Of a stretch of DNA of 64,000 bases, positions 17,922 through 26,860 are shown piece by piece. Numbering within the stretch: the stretch's first letter is position 1; each line of letters begins with the position of its first letter. Origin of the DNA: Roseobacter sp. MED193 (GTDB lineage: Bacteria; Pseudomonadota; Alphaproteobacteria; Rhodobacterales; Rhodobacteraceae); contig NZ_CH902583.1 in the NCBI RefSeq assembly GCF_000152965.1, positions 2,919,694 through 2,983,693 of the forward strand, in the 5' to 3' direction. A program made the position numbers and the translations under genes. The notes under the pieces are model-generated. The model worked only from the letters and a program-made list of their open reading frames with translations, ran no database searches and had not been told where the DNA came from.

Positions 17922-18821
17922 ATGTCCCGCTCGACTGACATCTTCCTGACCGCCCTTGCGCCAGCTGTCTGGGGCAGCACTTACCTGGTCACCACCGAAG
18001 CCCTGCCGGAGGGCTACCCAATCACGCTGGCTGCGTTGCGCGCACTGCCCGCCGGACTGCTGCTTTTGGCAGTGACACGTTGCCTGCCACCACGCGCCTG
18101 GCTGGGGCGAACCTTTCTCTTGGGTAGCTTCAACTTCGCGCTGTTCTGGGTGCTGCTTTTCGTGGCTGCCTACCGGCTGCCGGGCGGCGTGGCGGCGACC
18201 TTGGGGTCATTGCAGGCGATGATCGTGATTTTCATGGCGCGCGGCTGGCTGGGCACACCGATCCGGGCCTGTGCGGTGATCGCCGCAGCGGTAGGGGTAC
18301 TTGGCGTTGCATTGCTTCTGGTCAGTCCCGAGGCGCGTCTGGACCCAATCGGCATCGCCGCCGGTGTCGGCGGAGCCGCCTCGATGGCAGCAGGCACCGT
18401 GCTTAGCCGAAAATGGCAACCACCGGTGTCTGCTCTCAGCTTCACCGCCTGGCAGTTGACGGCGGGTGGCCTGATCCTCTTGCGATTGGCGTTGATCACC
18501 GAACCGCCGTTACCGTCCCTGACGGCAACCAACCTCGCCGGGCTGGTATGGCTTGGTCTCATTGGGGCCGCGGCAACCTATGCGCTTTGGTTCCGGGGCG
18601 TGGCGCGGATCGAGCCTGGAGCCGTTGCCATGCTGGGCATGATGAGCCCGGTGACCGCAGTGGTTCTTGGCTGGGTCTGGCTGGGCCAGTCGCTGTCGCT
18701 GGTTCAGTTCCTCGGCGCCGTGATCGTTCTTGGTTCGGTCTGGGCTGGACAATGGGCGAACCAACCGCAGACGCTGCAGAAGATCCGCTCGGCCCGACAA
18801 CATACCAAGGCCGTCGCCTGA
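17922..18821 (+). CDS. EamA/DMT-family transporter
   Basis: A 299-residue membrane protein with about ten hydrophobic segments in two EamA repeats (for example APAVWGSTYLVTTEALPEG in the first and WLGLIGAAATYALWFRGVAR in the second). The family exports amino acids, metabolites or drugs in exchange for protons; the substrate cannot be told. AAGGAGC precedes the ATG. It follows the LysR-wrbA-dsbA genes on the same strand after about 100 bases. Confidence 0.88.
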   Translation: MSRSTDIFLTALAPAVWGSTYLVTTEALPEGYPITLAALRALPAGLLLLAVTRCLPPRAWLGRTFLLGSFNFALFWVLLFVAAYRLPGGVAATLGSLQAMIVIFMARGWLGTPIRACAVIAAAVGVLGVALLLVSPEARLDPIGIAAGVGGAASMAAGTVLSRKWQPPVSALSFTAWQLTAGGLILLRLALITEPPLPSLTATNLAGLVWLGLIGAAATYALWFRGVARIEPGAVAMLGMMSPVTAVVLGWVWLGQSLSLVQFLGAVIVLGSVWAGQWANQPQTLQKIRSARQHTKAVA

Positions 18822-18939
18822 CGGCCGCCGACACAGGAGTTTGCCATGCACCAACTTCAAATGATCCCGGCCGTGGCGTGCGATGTGCGATTTGCCGGCC
18901 TGCTCACCGGGTGGCTGTTAGTGTCGCGCGTGGATATGC

Positions 18940-19369
18940 TGGCCGAAGACCACCGTGATCTGGCTTTCTTCAATCTTGCCATTGACAGCAAGCTAGCGTG
19001 GCTGCGACTTGATGAAGCTGAAGGTCGTCGATGTCATGGCATCAGGTCAAATCAAGGAGCGCGCATCGGTTCTGCAAAGCAAGCCCCAGAAACCTGTGCG
19101 CTTTGAAAGCTCCGAAGGCACCCGTGCTTCGTTGGCAAGGTGGATGCGGGAGCTGCTTATGGTCGGGCCGGAATACCTTTGGCTGGGAGGGCAGCACCTA
19201 CGGCACGCTCTCGATGCGACGCACCAAGGTTATCCAGATTTACTAGACGACAGGCAACCTTCGCTCTGTTCAGCTCTTGGTAGGCCACACCAAGATGGAC
19301 AGCACTGTCCGATACCTCGGCGTTGTGCTTGAGGAGGCACTGGCTATCGCCGAATCCATCGAAATCTAA
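18940..19369 (+). pseudogene. Decayed tyrosine recombinase
   Basis: The pieces of a site-specific integrase are spread over three frames. FFNLAIDSKL comes first, then KVVDVMASGQIKERASVLQS with EGTRASLARWM, and then YGTLSMRRTKVIQIY. A TAG stop follows, and then TTGNLRSVQLLVGHTKMDST and RYLGVVLEEALAIAESIEI. The order matches a well-known proteobacterial tyrosine recombinase, here with at least two frameshifts and one nonsense codon. The catalytic region (HxxR equivalent SMRR, GHTKMDSTVRYLGV) is still recognisable. The frame that opens at an ATG at 18846 (MHQLQMIPAV) leads into it but is not integrase-like at its start. Confidence 0.75.
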
Positions 19370-19464
19370 AGGCATGGGCCGCCTTCACAAGCGGTCCAAT
19401 GTCGACATTGACTGGTGATCTGTATTGCTGCAGTGCGGCCCGTCATTCCGGGCATTCATGCAGA

Positions 19465-19608
19465 TCAGCAGCTTTCCTGCAGTGATTTTTTTAAAAAGAG
19501 TTTTTCTATTGGTATGATCACAAAAAAAGCCGCCAAAATGAACAAATGGAGCAGGGCGACGGCGACGGGATGTAGCCAGAATTCGCCATTCTGAGCCAAA
19601 CGTTGCAT
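19465..19608 (-). CDS. Possible 47-residue membrane peptide
   Basis: A minus-strand frame from ATG 19608 encodes a short protein with one long hydrophobic stretch (VAVALLHLFILAAFFVIIP) and a lysine-rich end (EKLFLKKSLQESC). There is no clear ribosome binding site. It lies downstream of the sulfonate operon on the same strand. It may be real or a remnant; the rest of 19370-19792 shows nothing recognisable. Confidence 0.3.
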   Translation of the reverse strand: MQRLAQNGEFWLHPVAVALLHLFILAAFFVIIPIEKLFLKKSLQESC

Positions 19609-19792
19609 GATGATTGACGGGACAGGAAAGGGATTGACTGGGCAGTCACTGACCGCCTCTGTTCAAAGGGTCTGTTCGAGAATTCCTCTGGTCGGGCGAA
19701 GTCGCTGGTTTTGAAAGATGAAGGGTTCACGAAGGCCAAAGCCGCGTTTTGGTGTTTGAGACATTCGCGTGAATTTCTTCGTGGCCACGATC

Positions 19793-20953
19793 CTATGTTA
19801 CTGGTGTGATCAGCTGTTCGCCGGCGTTTTCTGGAGGCCATAAGTGATAGGCATTCTTCAATTCTGCGATGGTTGTGACACCCAGTTGAGCCATTGCAAG
19901 ACTGACTTCTTGGCTTAGAATATCCCAGAGCGCCCGCAGTCCTTCGATGCCGCCTGCTGCGATTGCAAATAACAAGATTCGGCCGAGGAAAACAAAATCT
20001 GCCCCCATCACATAGGCTTTGACGATATCTTCGCCTGTGCGAATGCCAGAATCGAAGAAAAGTGGAAACTCTGGACCTAATGTTTCGCGAATTTTTCGCA
20101 GGGCAAAGATCGCAGGTGGTGCGCTTTCCAGTTGGCGGCATCCATGGCTGGAAACCTGAATTGCGTCGACGCCAGCATCGCGTAGTCGCAAGGCGTCCTC
20201 TGGGTTTAGGACGCCTTTGACAACCAGTTGGCCGGGCCAAGCCTGACGTAGGACATCAAGATATGCCCAATCTGCTGCTGCGCGGCTTTCTGTGCGGTCA
20301 AAGATGTAGTTCTTGCCATCAAAGTTAGCCAATTTGGGGCTGCCCTTTGCAAGCGATGACAGAGACCAACCCGGATGCATTGCGAAATCCAAAAACTGCC
20401 GAGGTCCGATGCGAAACGGCATCTTGAAACCATGGCGCAACTCACGTGGACGTCGCCCGACTTCAGGAACATCTAGCGTTAAGATCAATGTCCCATAACC
20501 GGCCATTTTAGCGCGTTCTACAAGCTTCATCGTGCCGCTGCCGTCGCCACTGAAATACAACTGGAACCAAGCGGTGCCGCCGGACGCCTTGTGGAGGGTC
20601 TCGAGGTCGGTAGACGCCACTGTCGATACCCCATGTGGCACCCGGTATTCTCGGGCGATTTTGGCCAGCATCAGATCAGCCCCAGGAGCGGCGAGGTTAC
20701 ACATGCCCATTGGGCTGACGCCAAAAGGGCGCAACATCAACCTGTCAAATTGGGTCACTGACAGGTCGCGCTGAGCCACATTGCATAGGACACGTGGCGT
20801 AAGCCTGATATCCTGCAGCGCTCTTTGGTTCAAAGCTGCACCATGCTCTTGCCCCGCCGCTCCGTCTATATAGTCAAATACCATCCAAGGTAGACGTTTG
20901 CGCGCCAATCGGCGCGCATCCGCAGATGAGTGAATACCAGTGTCAAACAGCAT
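19793..20953 (-). CDS. FMN-dependent alpha-hydroxy-acid oxidase/dehydrogenase (LldD-like)
   Basis: A 386-residue TIM-barrel flavoenzyme that oxidises 2-hydroxy acids to 2-oxo acids. Family features: the N-terminal ARRLARKRLPWMVFDYIDGA, the FMN-binding lysine in QLVVKGVLNPEDA, and the C-terminal SSHGCRQLESAPPAI, FFDSGIRTGEDIVKA and VFLGRILLFAIA. The common form of the substrate motif is S(N/H)HGGRQLD; here it reads SSHGCRQLE, a Gly-to-Cys and Asp-to-Glu change. It follows comDE directly and is the last gene of the sulfonate operon. Oxidation of sulfolactate to sulfopyruvate, the ComDE substrate, is therefore the likely role, by inference. The start at 20953 is chosen because it lies just after the comE stop and begins the family-like N-terminus. 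Confidence 0.8.
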   Translation of the reverse strand: MLFDTGIHSSADARRLARKRLPWMVFDYIDGAAGQEHGAALNQRALQDIRLTPRVLCNVAQRDLSVTQFDRLMLRPFGVSPMGMCNLAAPGADLMLAKIAREYRVPHGVSTVASTDLETLHKASGGTAWFQLYFSGDGSGTMKLVERAKMAGYGTLILTLDVPEVGRRPRELRHGFKMPFRIGPRQFLDFAMHPGWSLSSLAKGSPKLANFDGKNYIFDRTESRAAADWAYLDVLRQAWPGQLVVKGVLNPEDALRLRDAGVDAIQVSSHGCRQLESAPPAIFALRKIRETLGPEFPLFFDSGIRTGEDIVKAYVMGADFVFLGRILLFAIAAGGIEGLRALWDILSQEVSLAMAQLGVTTIAELKNAYHLWPPENAGEQLITPVT

Positions 20954-20961
20954 GTGGTGCC

Positions 20962-21516
20962 CTAGGCCCGCACTGTTTTCATAAACCTGTCTCGGATCAC
21001 CACTGGATCCATGGTGATCACCGGCACCGGTATATTTCCGCTTTTGCATTTGGCTACGATGATTGTCATCTGGTTGCCCTTGATGGCCTCCTGCAGAGCT
21101 TTTCCGGTATCTTCGGCAGCCACTTCAACGACGTTTTCGCAGCCACAGGCACGGGCTACAGCTGCGAGGGAGGTCTTTTTCCCCGCATAGGTTGGCTGAT
21201 CGCCAGTCGATCCATAGCTGCCATTGTCGATGATCAAGAGGATATAGTTGTCTCGGGCGTTATTGGCTATCGTCGGTAGAGTGCCAAAATTGGTCAGAAC
21301 CGAGCCATCCCCGTCGATAGAAATCACCTTTTTGTCTTGAGCCAATGCCAGCCCAAATCCGATTGAGGATGAAAGGCCCATGGTGCCGAGCATGTAAAAG
21401 GTGCTTGGCTGATCGTCGATCATATGCAGCTCCTGGCTTGGCAGGCCAATGTTGCAGACCACCAGTTGGTCGCGCAGAATGGGGGCAATGTCTTTCAGAA
21501 TATCAGAACGGATCAT
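20962..21516 (-). CDS. comE: Sulfopyruvate decarboxylase, beta subunit
   Basis: A 184-residue TPP-binding half of a two-subunit decarboxylase that turns sulfopyruvate into sulfoacetaldehyde and CO2. The TPP/Mg motif is IDGDGSVLTNFGTLPTIANN with LLIIDNGSYGSTGDQ. GTMGLSSSIGFGLALAQDKK is typical of the C-terminal domain of these enzymes. The ATG at 21516 overlaps the comD stop (ATGA), so the subunits are translationally coupled. Phosphonopyruvate decarboxylase is the nearest alternative, but the neighbourhood of sulfopropanediol genes favours sulfopyruvate. Confidence 0.85.
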   Translation of the reverse strand: MIRSDILKDIAPILRDQLVVCNIGLPSQELHMIDDQPSTFYMLGTMGLSSSIGFGLALAQDKKVISIDGDGSVLTNFGTLPTIANNARDNYILLIIDNGSYGSTGDQPTYAGKKTSLAAVARACGCENVVEVAAEDTGKALQEAIKGNQMTIIVAKCKSGNIPVPVITMDPVVIRDRFMKTVRA

Positions 21517-22019
21517 TGGTCGCCGTAGCCTCCCCAGAAATTGGCATCGGTCAGAATTGCGACCGGCTTGTTGCACATGAATGTGTACTTTAGGATGTTG
21601 TCGAATTCATCCGCATCGGATTGCTTGTGAAAATGATAAGTTGGGATATTCATCTGGGCGAGCAACGCCTTGGTGTGAACGGCCATTTCAACCTGGCAGG
21701 CGACGGGTTCTCGCAGCTCACCGCGATATGAGATCAGCATAGGCAGGGGCATCCGGTAGTACTGGATCAGGGTGGCAAGCGTATTGATGGTTACGCCGAT
21801 GGCGGTGTTTTGCATGATGATGGCAGGTCGCTTTCCTCCCATCCAGGCCCCTGCACACAACCCCATGCCCTCGTCTTCTTTGTTTGAGGGGACGTGAAGA
21901 ACACCTGGGCGGGCTTCGATCTCGTCGATGACGCCTGCTAATTGCTTACATGGGACTGTCGTGACGAAACTGATGTCATTTGCGACCAGATCATCAACAA
22001 GTTTTGTGTTGATAGACAA
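21513..22019 (-). CDS. comD: Sulfopyruvate decarboxylase, alpha subunit
   Basis: A 168-residue TPP-enzyme pyrimidine-binding domain. It contains FVTTVPCKQLAGVIDEI, HVPSNKEDEGMGLCAGAWMG (with the catalytic Glu in KEDEG) and IMQNTAIGVTINTLATLIQ. It forms one enzyme with the ComE product encoded next. AAGGAGA lies before the ATG. Sulfoacetaldehyde made here would go to sulfoacetaldehyde acetyltransferase (Xsc), which is not in this window. Confidence 0.85.
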   Translation of the reverse strand: MSINTKLVDDLVANDISFVTTVPCKQLAGVIDEIEARPGVLHVPSNKEDEGMGLCAGAWMGGKRPAIIMQNTAIGVTINTLATLIQYYRMPLPMLISYRGELREPVACQVEMAVHTKALLAQMNIPTYHFHKQSDADEFDNILKYTFMCNKPVAILTDANFWGGYGDQ

Positions 22020-22046
22020 AAGGGGGTCTCCTTTGGGGGTGAAAAA

Positions 22047-22451
22047 TCAACGCAGTACAATGACCGCGCATGATGCTTGGCGAACAATTCGGGCGGCGGT
22101 GGTGCCCAGAAAATAGTCTCGCAAGCCAGGTTTATGGGAACCAACAATGATTGCATCGGCGCCTATCTCAGCGGCATAAGCCGTGATGGTGCGACTTGAA
22201 TGCCCTTTGAGGATCACAGGCTTTACGTTTGCGACCCCATTGACCCGTGCCGCCAACATGCGCTTGGCGTCATTGTAAGCCTTTTGAACGAGATCGTCGT
22301 CGAGGTAGGTGCTGACAGATCCGCTGAGCGGCTCGTAGACATGCAGGGCAATGATTTCAGCGCTTTTGCCACCTAGGCGTTGTGCTGTCTCAATTGCCTG
22401 TTCGGCAAATCCATGTTCCAGAGACAGGGCGAGGATTATCTTGTCATACAC
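22047..22451 (-). CDS. Universal stress protein (UspA) domain protein
   Basis: A 134-residue single UspA domain. It starts MYDKIILALSLEHGFAEQAI, with the ATP-binding pattern GxxxGxxGS-type near the end read as IIVGSHKPGLRDYFLGTTAA, then VRQASCAVIVLR. Usp genes often travel with TRAP transporters in roseobacters and halophiles (for example TeaD with TeaABC), where they modulate uptake. Here it sits inside the operon that also holds dctPQM. Confidence 0.9.
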   Translation of the reverse strand: MYDKIILALSLEHGFAEQAIETAQRLGGKSAEIIALHVYEPLSGSVSTYLDDDLVQKAYNDAKRMLAARVNGVANVKPVILKGHSSRTITAYAAEIGADAIIVGSHKPGLRDYFLGTTAARIVRQASCAVIVLR

Positions 22452-22454
22452 GGG

Positions 22455-23453
22455 TTAGCTCCTTTCCGGCGCGGTTTCAGGTTGCAAAAGAACCTTCGGT
22501 GCAGCAACAACATCGCTGCGAATGTCCGAAAAGGCGTTTGCGCCATCCGCAAGCGGTCTGATTTCGGTCCAATCCAGAGACCCAAGGCGTCCATCAAAAA
22601 TGGCCTGTGCAGTCTGTTCAAAATCTTTGGCGGTGTAGGTATAGGTACCGATAAAGGTGATTTCCTGTAGGGTCATCCGGCGAATATCCAAACCGCCGCC
22701 ATCCTCTCCCAATCCGATATGTCCGATCACCCCGCCGGGACGAACGCAGGAAGATGCGGTGGCCCGTGTTGCGGCATATCCGACACCATCTATGACGAGA
22801 TCGAACAGATCACTATCCGGCGCGACAGCCAGGACAGACTGTGCGCAGACATCAGCCAGGTAAGCGCGTCGAAGCGGATTTGGTTCGACGATTGTGACGC
22901 TATCAACCCCCTGCGCTTTCAGGCTCAACGCTGCGCCCAGCCCAATGGCGCCGCCGCCCAAAACCAGAGCCGTGCTGCAGGAGCCAGAGAGGGTAGCCAA
23001 GGACAGTTTCACTGTATGCCATCCACAGGCGATGGGCTCGGCTAGAGCCGCTTTTGAAAGCGCAATGTCTTCCGGAACCGTCACCAGGTTTCTGTTTGGT
23101 ATTGCAACCAGATCGGCAAATCCACCTTCGCGCGGCGGCATGGAGATAATTTGCCGCTCTGGGCAAAGGTTGTCACGGCCCTCCGTGCAGGCATCACATG
23201 TACCGCAAGTCACCAGAGGATTTACTGTTACCCGCTCACCATTGCGCGCTCCGCCCTCAATAACTCCTGAAACTTCGTGGCCAAGGATCAAAGGCGCGGG
23301 GCGACGATTGTCATGGCCAAGATAGGCATGCATGTCCGACCCGCAGATCCCCACATAGGCAATTCTTATCAGCTGGCTTCCCAGCTCAAGCGCAGGTTTC
23401 TGAACATCTTGATACCTCAGCTTTTCGGGACCTAGATAAACTAAAGCCTTCAT
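22455..23453 (-). CDS. Zinc-dependent (MDR) dehydrogenase, probable dihydroxypropanesulfonate epimerising enzyme
   Basis: A 332-residue medium-chain dehydrogenase. The catalytic zinc region is GICGSDMHAYLGHDNRRPAP with GHEVSGVIEGG. The structural zinc site is the four-cysteine cluster CGTCDACTEGRDNLC. The Rossmann motif is LVLGGGAIGLGAALSLKAQG. The context (SDR partner, HpsN, TRAP transporter, ComDE) matches the HpsO/HpsP pair that converts (S)- to (R)-2,3-dihydroxypropane-1-sulfonate by oxidation and re-reduction. I cannot tell which of the two names applies. The start overlaps the SDR stop by four bases. Confidence 0.8.
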   Translation of the reverse strand: MKALVYLGPEKLRYQDVQKPALELGSQLIRIAYVGICGSDMHAYLGHDNRRPAPLILGHEVSGVIEGGARNGERVTVNPLVTCGTCDACTEGRDNLCPERQIISMPPREGGFADLVAIPNRNLVTVPEDIALSKAALAEPIACGWHTVKLSLATLSGSCSTALVLGGGAIGLGAALSLKAQGVDSVTIVEPNPLRRAYLADVCAQSVLAVAPDSDLFDLVIDGVGYAATRATASSCVRPGGVIGHIGLGEDGGGLDIRRMTLQEITFIGTYTYTAKDFEQTAQAIFDGRLGSLDWTEIRPLADGANAFSDIRSDVVAAPKVLLQPETAPERS

Positions 23454-24211
23454 TTTGCTGTAAAACCCCCATCCACCATCAAAACCTGACCAGTCACATA
23501 GGCCGAGGCATCAGAACACAAGAAGAGAAGTGGTCCGTCCAAATCCTCTAGCTCACCGTTACGACCAATACAGGTCTGAGCCGCATTGCCGGCCGCACGT
23601 GTGGGGTCTTTAAAAACAGCCGCTGTCAGTTCAGTCTGAAAGAAGCCGGGACCTATTGCGTTGGCAGTAATGCCAAATGGCGACCAAGCCTCTGCCATCG
23701 CGCGGGTCAATTGTCCGATCCCTGCTTTGCTGGCCCCATAGGCAATACCACCGGGGAAGGCCCGCGTGGTCTGTAGTGACGCGAAGTTTATAATCCGACC
23801 CCAGCCCTTGTCCATCATCGACGGTACCAGATGTTGGCTCAGAAAAAATGGGGCCGTAAGATTTAAACTCAAAGTGGCATCCCAGCCTTCCGGGGTGACG
23901 TCATCGGCGGCTTGTCGGGTGTTGATCCCGGCTGCATGAACCAAGATATCCGGGGCACCGAAGGGTTTAATCAGCTCATCCGCCAGGTCCGCCAATTTGT
24001 CACGGTCGGAAACATCGAATGTGATCGCTGCGGTGTCACCGTCAGCGTTTGCCCGCCAATCAGCCAGCGCATCCGATCGGCGGGCCACGCCGATCACACG
24101 TGCGCCAGCCTGAGCCAGAACCGTAGCTGCTTGACGACCTAGCCCCGAACTGGCTCCGGTCACGCAGGCGACTTTGCCGCGCACAGAAAACAGATTTTGC
24201 AGCTCAGCCAT
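23450..24211 (-). CDS. Short-chain dehydrogenase (SDR), probable sulfopropanediol 2-dehydrogenase
   Basis: A 253-residue classical SDR with the cofactor motif TGASSGLGRQAATVLAQAG, the structural motif LVHAAGIN and the active site Ser in INFAS with YGASK. It ends YVTGQVLMVDGGFTAK as most family members do. It probably works with the MDR enzyme next to it to interconvert the enantiomers of dihydroxypropanesulfonate. It overlaps hpsN by eight bases upstream and the MDR gene by four downstream. Confidence 0.8.
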   Translation of the reverse strand: MAELQNLFSVRGKVACVTGASSGLGRQAATVLAQAGARVIGVARRSDALADWRANADGDTAAITFDVSDRDKLADLADELIKPFGAPDILVHAAGINTRQAADDVTPEGWDATLSLNLTAPFFLSQHLVPSMMDKGWGRIINFASLQTTRAFPGGIAYGASKAGIGQLTRAMAEAWSPFGITANAIGPGFFQTELTAAVFKDPTRAAGNAAQTCIGRNGELEDLDGPLLFLCSDASAYVTGQVLMVDGGFTAK

Positions 24212-25511
24212 TTGCGGTCAGATCAAAAGTTTCATCTGGGAAGTATTTCGCCAACCGCACGTCGGCAGCACGGGCATGTCCTTCCATGCCTTCCAGCCGG
24301 GAAATTCGCGCTGTGGCTTCGGCTACCGGTTTGGAGCCTTCGCGCGTGGCTCGCTGCCAAGTAACGATTTTCATATACTTGTGGACAGACAGGCCCCCAG
24401 TGTAGTTGGCCGCACCAGAGGTGGGTAATACATGGTTGGTCCCTGCTGCCTTGTCGCCATAAGACACCGTCGTTTCTTCACCAAGAAACAGTGAGCCATA
24501 GCATGTCAGACGGTTTAGCCACCAATCCAGATCGTCAGCCTGAACCGTCAGATGTTCGGGAGCGTAATCGTCTGACGTCGCGGCCATCTCCTCGCGATCC
24601 GCACAGACGATGACCTCAGCATAGTCGCGCCAGGCTGCCGTGGCATTCTCACGGTTCACCTGGGGTAAATCGTCAATCAGCTCTGGTACACGGGACATAA
24701 CGTCTTGGGCTAGGTCCCGATCATCCGTGACCAACCAGACGGGTGAGTTGTAGCCGTGTTCTGCCTGACTAACGAGATCGGTGGCAACGATATGCGGGTC
24801 AGCAGTTTTATCCGCCAAGATGAGGCTATCTGTGGGTCCAGCGATCATGTCGATACCAACCCGACCAAAGAGGATGCGCTTTGCTTCCGCCACAAACTGG
24901 TTGCCGGGTCCAACCAGAATATTGGCCTTGGGCAGACCAAACAAACCAAAGGTCATTGCCGCCACGCCCTGTACGCCGCCCATGGCCATGATCTTGTCTG
25001 CCCCGCAGATATGCGCGGCATAGACTATTGCCGGTGCAATCCCAATGCCGGGACGAGGTGGAGAACAGCACGTGATATGCTTGCAGCCTGCGACTTTAGC
25101 AGTCGTCACTGTCATAATTGCGCTGGCCACATGGCTGTAGCGTCCTCCGGGCGCGTAACACCCGGCAGCATCCACAGGTATTGCCTTTTGACCTGCGACA
25201 AGCCCCGGAACGATCTCGTATTCCACATCTGCGACAGTGGATTTCTGTTTCTCTGCGAACCGCTTAACATTGTCGTGGGCGAACTGGATGTCAGCCTTCA
25301 GCTTGTCTGGAACCAAGGCGCAGGCCGCTTCGATCTCTTCCGCTGACAGCAAGACACTGCCGTTGTATTTGTCGAACTTGGCCGCATAGTCCAATGCAGC
25401 GGCATCGCCGCCTGTCTCGATGTCAGACAGGATCTTTACGACTGTGTCATGCACATCCGACGCATCGGATTTCGACGTCAAGGTTGCTCTTTTGAGGTAT
25501 TCACGAGCCAT
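24204..25511 (-). CDS. hpsN: Sulfopropanediol 3-dehydrogenase HpsN (HisD family)
   Basis: A 435-residue HisD-like NAD+-dependent dehydrogenase. It would oxidise (R)-2,3-dihydroxypropane-1-sulfonate to (R)-sulfolactate in two steps. Family landmarks: YAPGGRYSHVASAIMTVTTA, LVGPGNQFVAEAKRILFGRV, AGPTDSLILADKTADP and VSQAEHG with the metal-binding Gln/His. The C-terminal motif is NHVLPTSGAANYTGGLSVHK, where true histidinol dehydrogenases usually have a LPTGGTAR..SGLS form. That difference and the location between TRAP transporter genes and sulfonate enzymes point to HpsN and not to histidine synthesis. Confidence 0.85.
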   Translation of the reverse strand: MAREYLKRATLTSKSDASDVHDTVVKILSDIETGGDAAALDYAAKFDKYNGSVLLSAEEIEAACALVPDKLKADIQFAHDNVKRFAEKQKSTVADVEYEIVPGLVAGQKAIPVDAAGCYAPGGRYSHVASAIMTVTTAKVAGCKHITCCSPPRPGIGIAPAIVYAAHICGADKIMAMGGVQGVAAMTFGLFGLPKANILVGPGNQFVAEAKRILFGRVGIDMIAGPTDSLILADKTADPHIVATDLVSQAEHGYNSPVWLVTDDRDLAQDVMSRVPELIDDLPQVNRENATAAWRDYAEVIVCADREEMAATSDDYAPEHLTVQADDLDWWLNRLTCYGSLFLGEETTVSYGDKAAGTNHVLPTSGAANYTGGLSVHKYMKIVTWQRATREGSKPVAEATARISRLEGMEGHARAADVRLAKYFPDETFDLTANG

Positions 25512-25520
25512 TTTTGGATC

Positions 25521-26849
25521 CTATTTGTAGATATCGGGAAGCAGGGTTGTTGAAATCGCGGGCACATAGGCGATCAACAGGACAACCAAGAGCATAAAGA
25601 AGACAAAGGGGACTGCGCGCGCGGCAATCTTGAGGATCGATTCACCAGTGATCCCGGACACGACAAAGAGATTAAGTCCAAGCGGTGGTGTGATAAAACC
25701 GACACCCAGTGCAGTGATCATCATGATACAAAATTGAATCTCATTCATACCGATGTTGTCGGCCAAAGGCTTAAGGATCGGTGCGAGGATCACGATATTC
25801 GGTGTGGTCTCCATCACACAGCCAGCGGCTATCAATATGCCGATCATCAGCAAGATCAGCACATAGGGATCTTCGGTCAACGAAGTTACTGCGGTCACAA
25901 ACCCCTGTGGCACCCCCATGATCGCAAGGGCCTCCGCTAAAGGCGCAGAAAATGCAATGATCGGCAAAATGATCCCGTTCACCTTTGCTGAACTCACGAG
26001 CATTGCCGGGAAGTCTGCCAGTTTTAACGTGCCGAGTAGGAACCCCATGATGATGGTGACGACGACTGCAGTTGCGCCTGCTTCCGTGGGGGTCAGGCGG
26101 CCGGAAAAGATGCCGTAGAAAATGATGCCGGGCACAATGAATGCATACCAGTCCGAGGCCAGCGCCCGGCGGAGGTTCGTGAACCACTCGCCTATGCTTA
26201 TGTTGCTGCCCCCTTCATATCCGTAGACCCGGTTCACCACGATATTGGTCACAAGGATTGAGACCAGGATGGCCAAACCTGGGATCAGAGCCGCCAGAAA
26301 CAGGGTTGATGCAGAAATGCCCAACACAAGACCGATGATTATATAGGCGATGGAGGGCGGGATGAGGATGCCGGTGCAGGCCCCTGCTGCCACCAGGGCG
26401 CAGGCATAGGGACGCGGGTAGCCACTTTCGACAAGGCGGGCGATCGTCATCCTCCCAACAGCAGCTGCACCTGCTGCGTCAGAGCCAGAGATTGCCGCAA
26501 ACATACCGCATACGAGAACTGTGGCCGACCCAAAGCCACCTTTGGCCCAACAGGTCAGCGCCTCGGCGACATTCAGGAATTTTCGACTTAGACCAGTGCG
26601 TACCAACACGTCTCCGGTCAGGATAAACAGAGGAACGGCAGTCAATGCAAAGGCGTCGATGCCGGTGAACAGGCTCTCACCTACAAGGCTGAGCGGCAAA
26701 TCCCCTGACATAACCAGCATCAAGATTGCCGCGGCTCCGATAGAGGCCCAGACCGGCACGGCCATTGCGATCAGCCCGACGAAAAGCAGAACAGGCAGAT
26801 AAAAGTCCCAGCCGAGTTCGACCGTTTGTTGAAGATTGTTCCAGAGCAT
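25521..26849 (-). CDS. dctM: TRAP transporter large permease (DctM)
   Basis: A 442-residue integral membrane protein of about twelve helices. Typical DctM segments include FILTGDVLVRTGLSRKFLNV, GSATVLVCGMFAAISGSDAA and GILIPPSIAYIIIGLVLGIS. It forms the sodium-driven import pathway with DctQ and the periplasmic DctP. The ATG at 26849 is preferred, with GAGGGA eight bases upstream, over a TTG at 26864 that would overlap dctQ. Substrate by context: dihydroxypropanesulfonate or sulfolactate (HpsKLM role). Confidence 0.9.
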   Translation of the reverse strand: MLWNNLQQTVELGWDFYLPVLLFVGLIAMAVPVWASIGAAAILMLVMSGDLPLSLVGESLFTGIDAFALTAVPLFILTGDVLVRTGLSRKFLNVAEALTCWAKGGFGSATVLVCGMFAAISGSDAAGAAAVGRMTIARLVESGYPRPYACALVAAGACTGILIPPSIAYIIIGLVLGISASTLFLAALIPGLAILVSILVTNIVVNRVYGYEGGSNISIGEWFTNLRRALASDWYAFIVPGIIFYGIFSGRLTPTEAGATAVVVTIIMGFLLGTLKLADFPAMLVSSAKVNGIILPIIAFSAPLAEALAIMGVPQGFVTAVTSLTEDPYVLILLMIGILIAAGCVMETTPNIVILAPILKPLADNIGMNEIQFCIMMITALGVGFITPPLGLNLFVVSGITGESILKIAARAVPFVFFMLLVVLLIAYVPAISTTLLPDIYK

Positions 26850-26860
26850 TGTGTCGTCCC

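Noticed and set aside
19518-20240. Long minus-strand frame overlapping the hydroxy-acid oxidase gene
   Set aside because: It is a shadow of the oxidase gene in another frame, with arginine-rich low-quality sequence and no start signal.
24204-25511. Annotation as histidinol dehydrogenase (hisD)
   Set aside because: The active-site region differs from HisD, and the gene lies between a TRAP transporter and sulfonate enzymes with no other his genes. HpsN is the better call.
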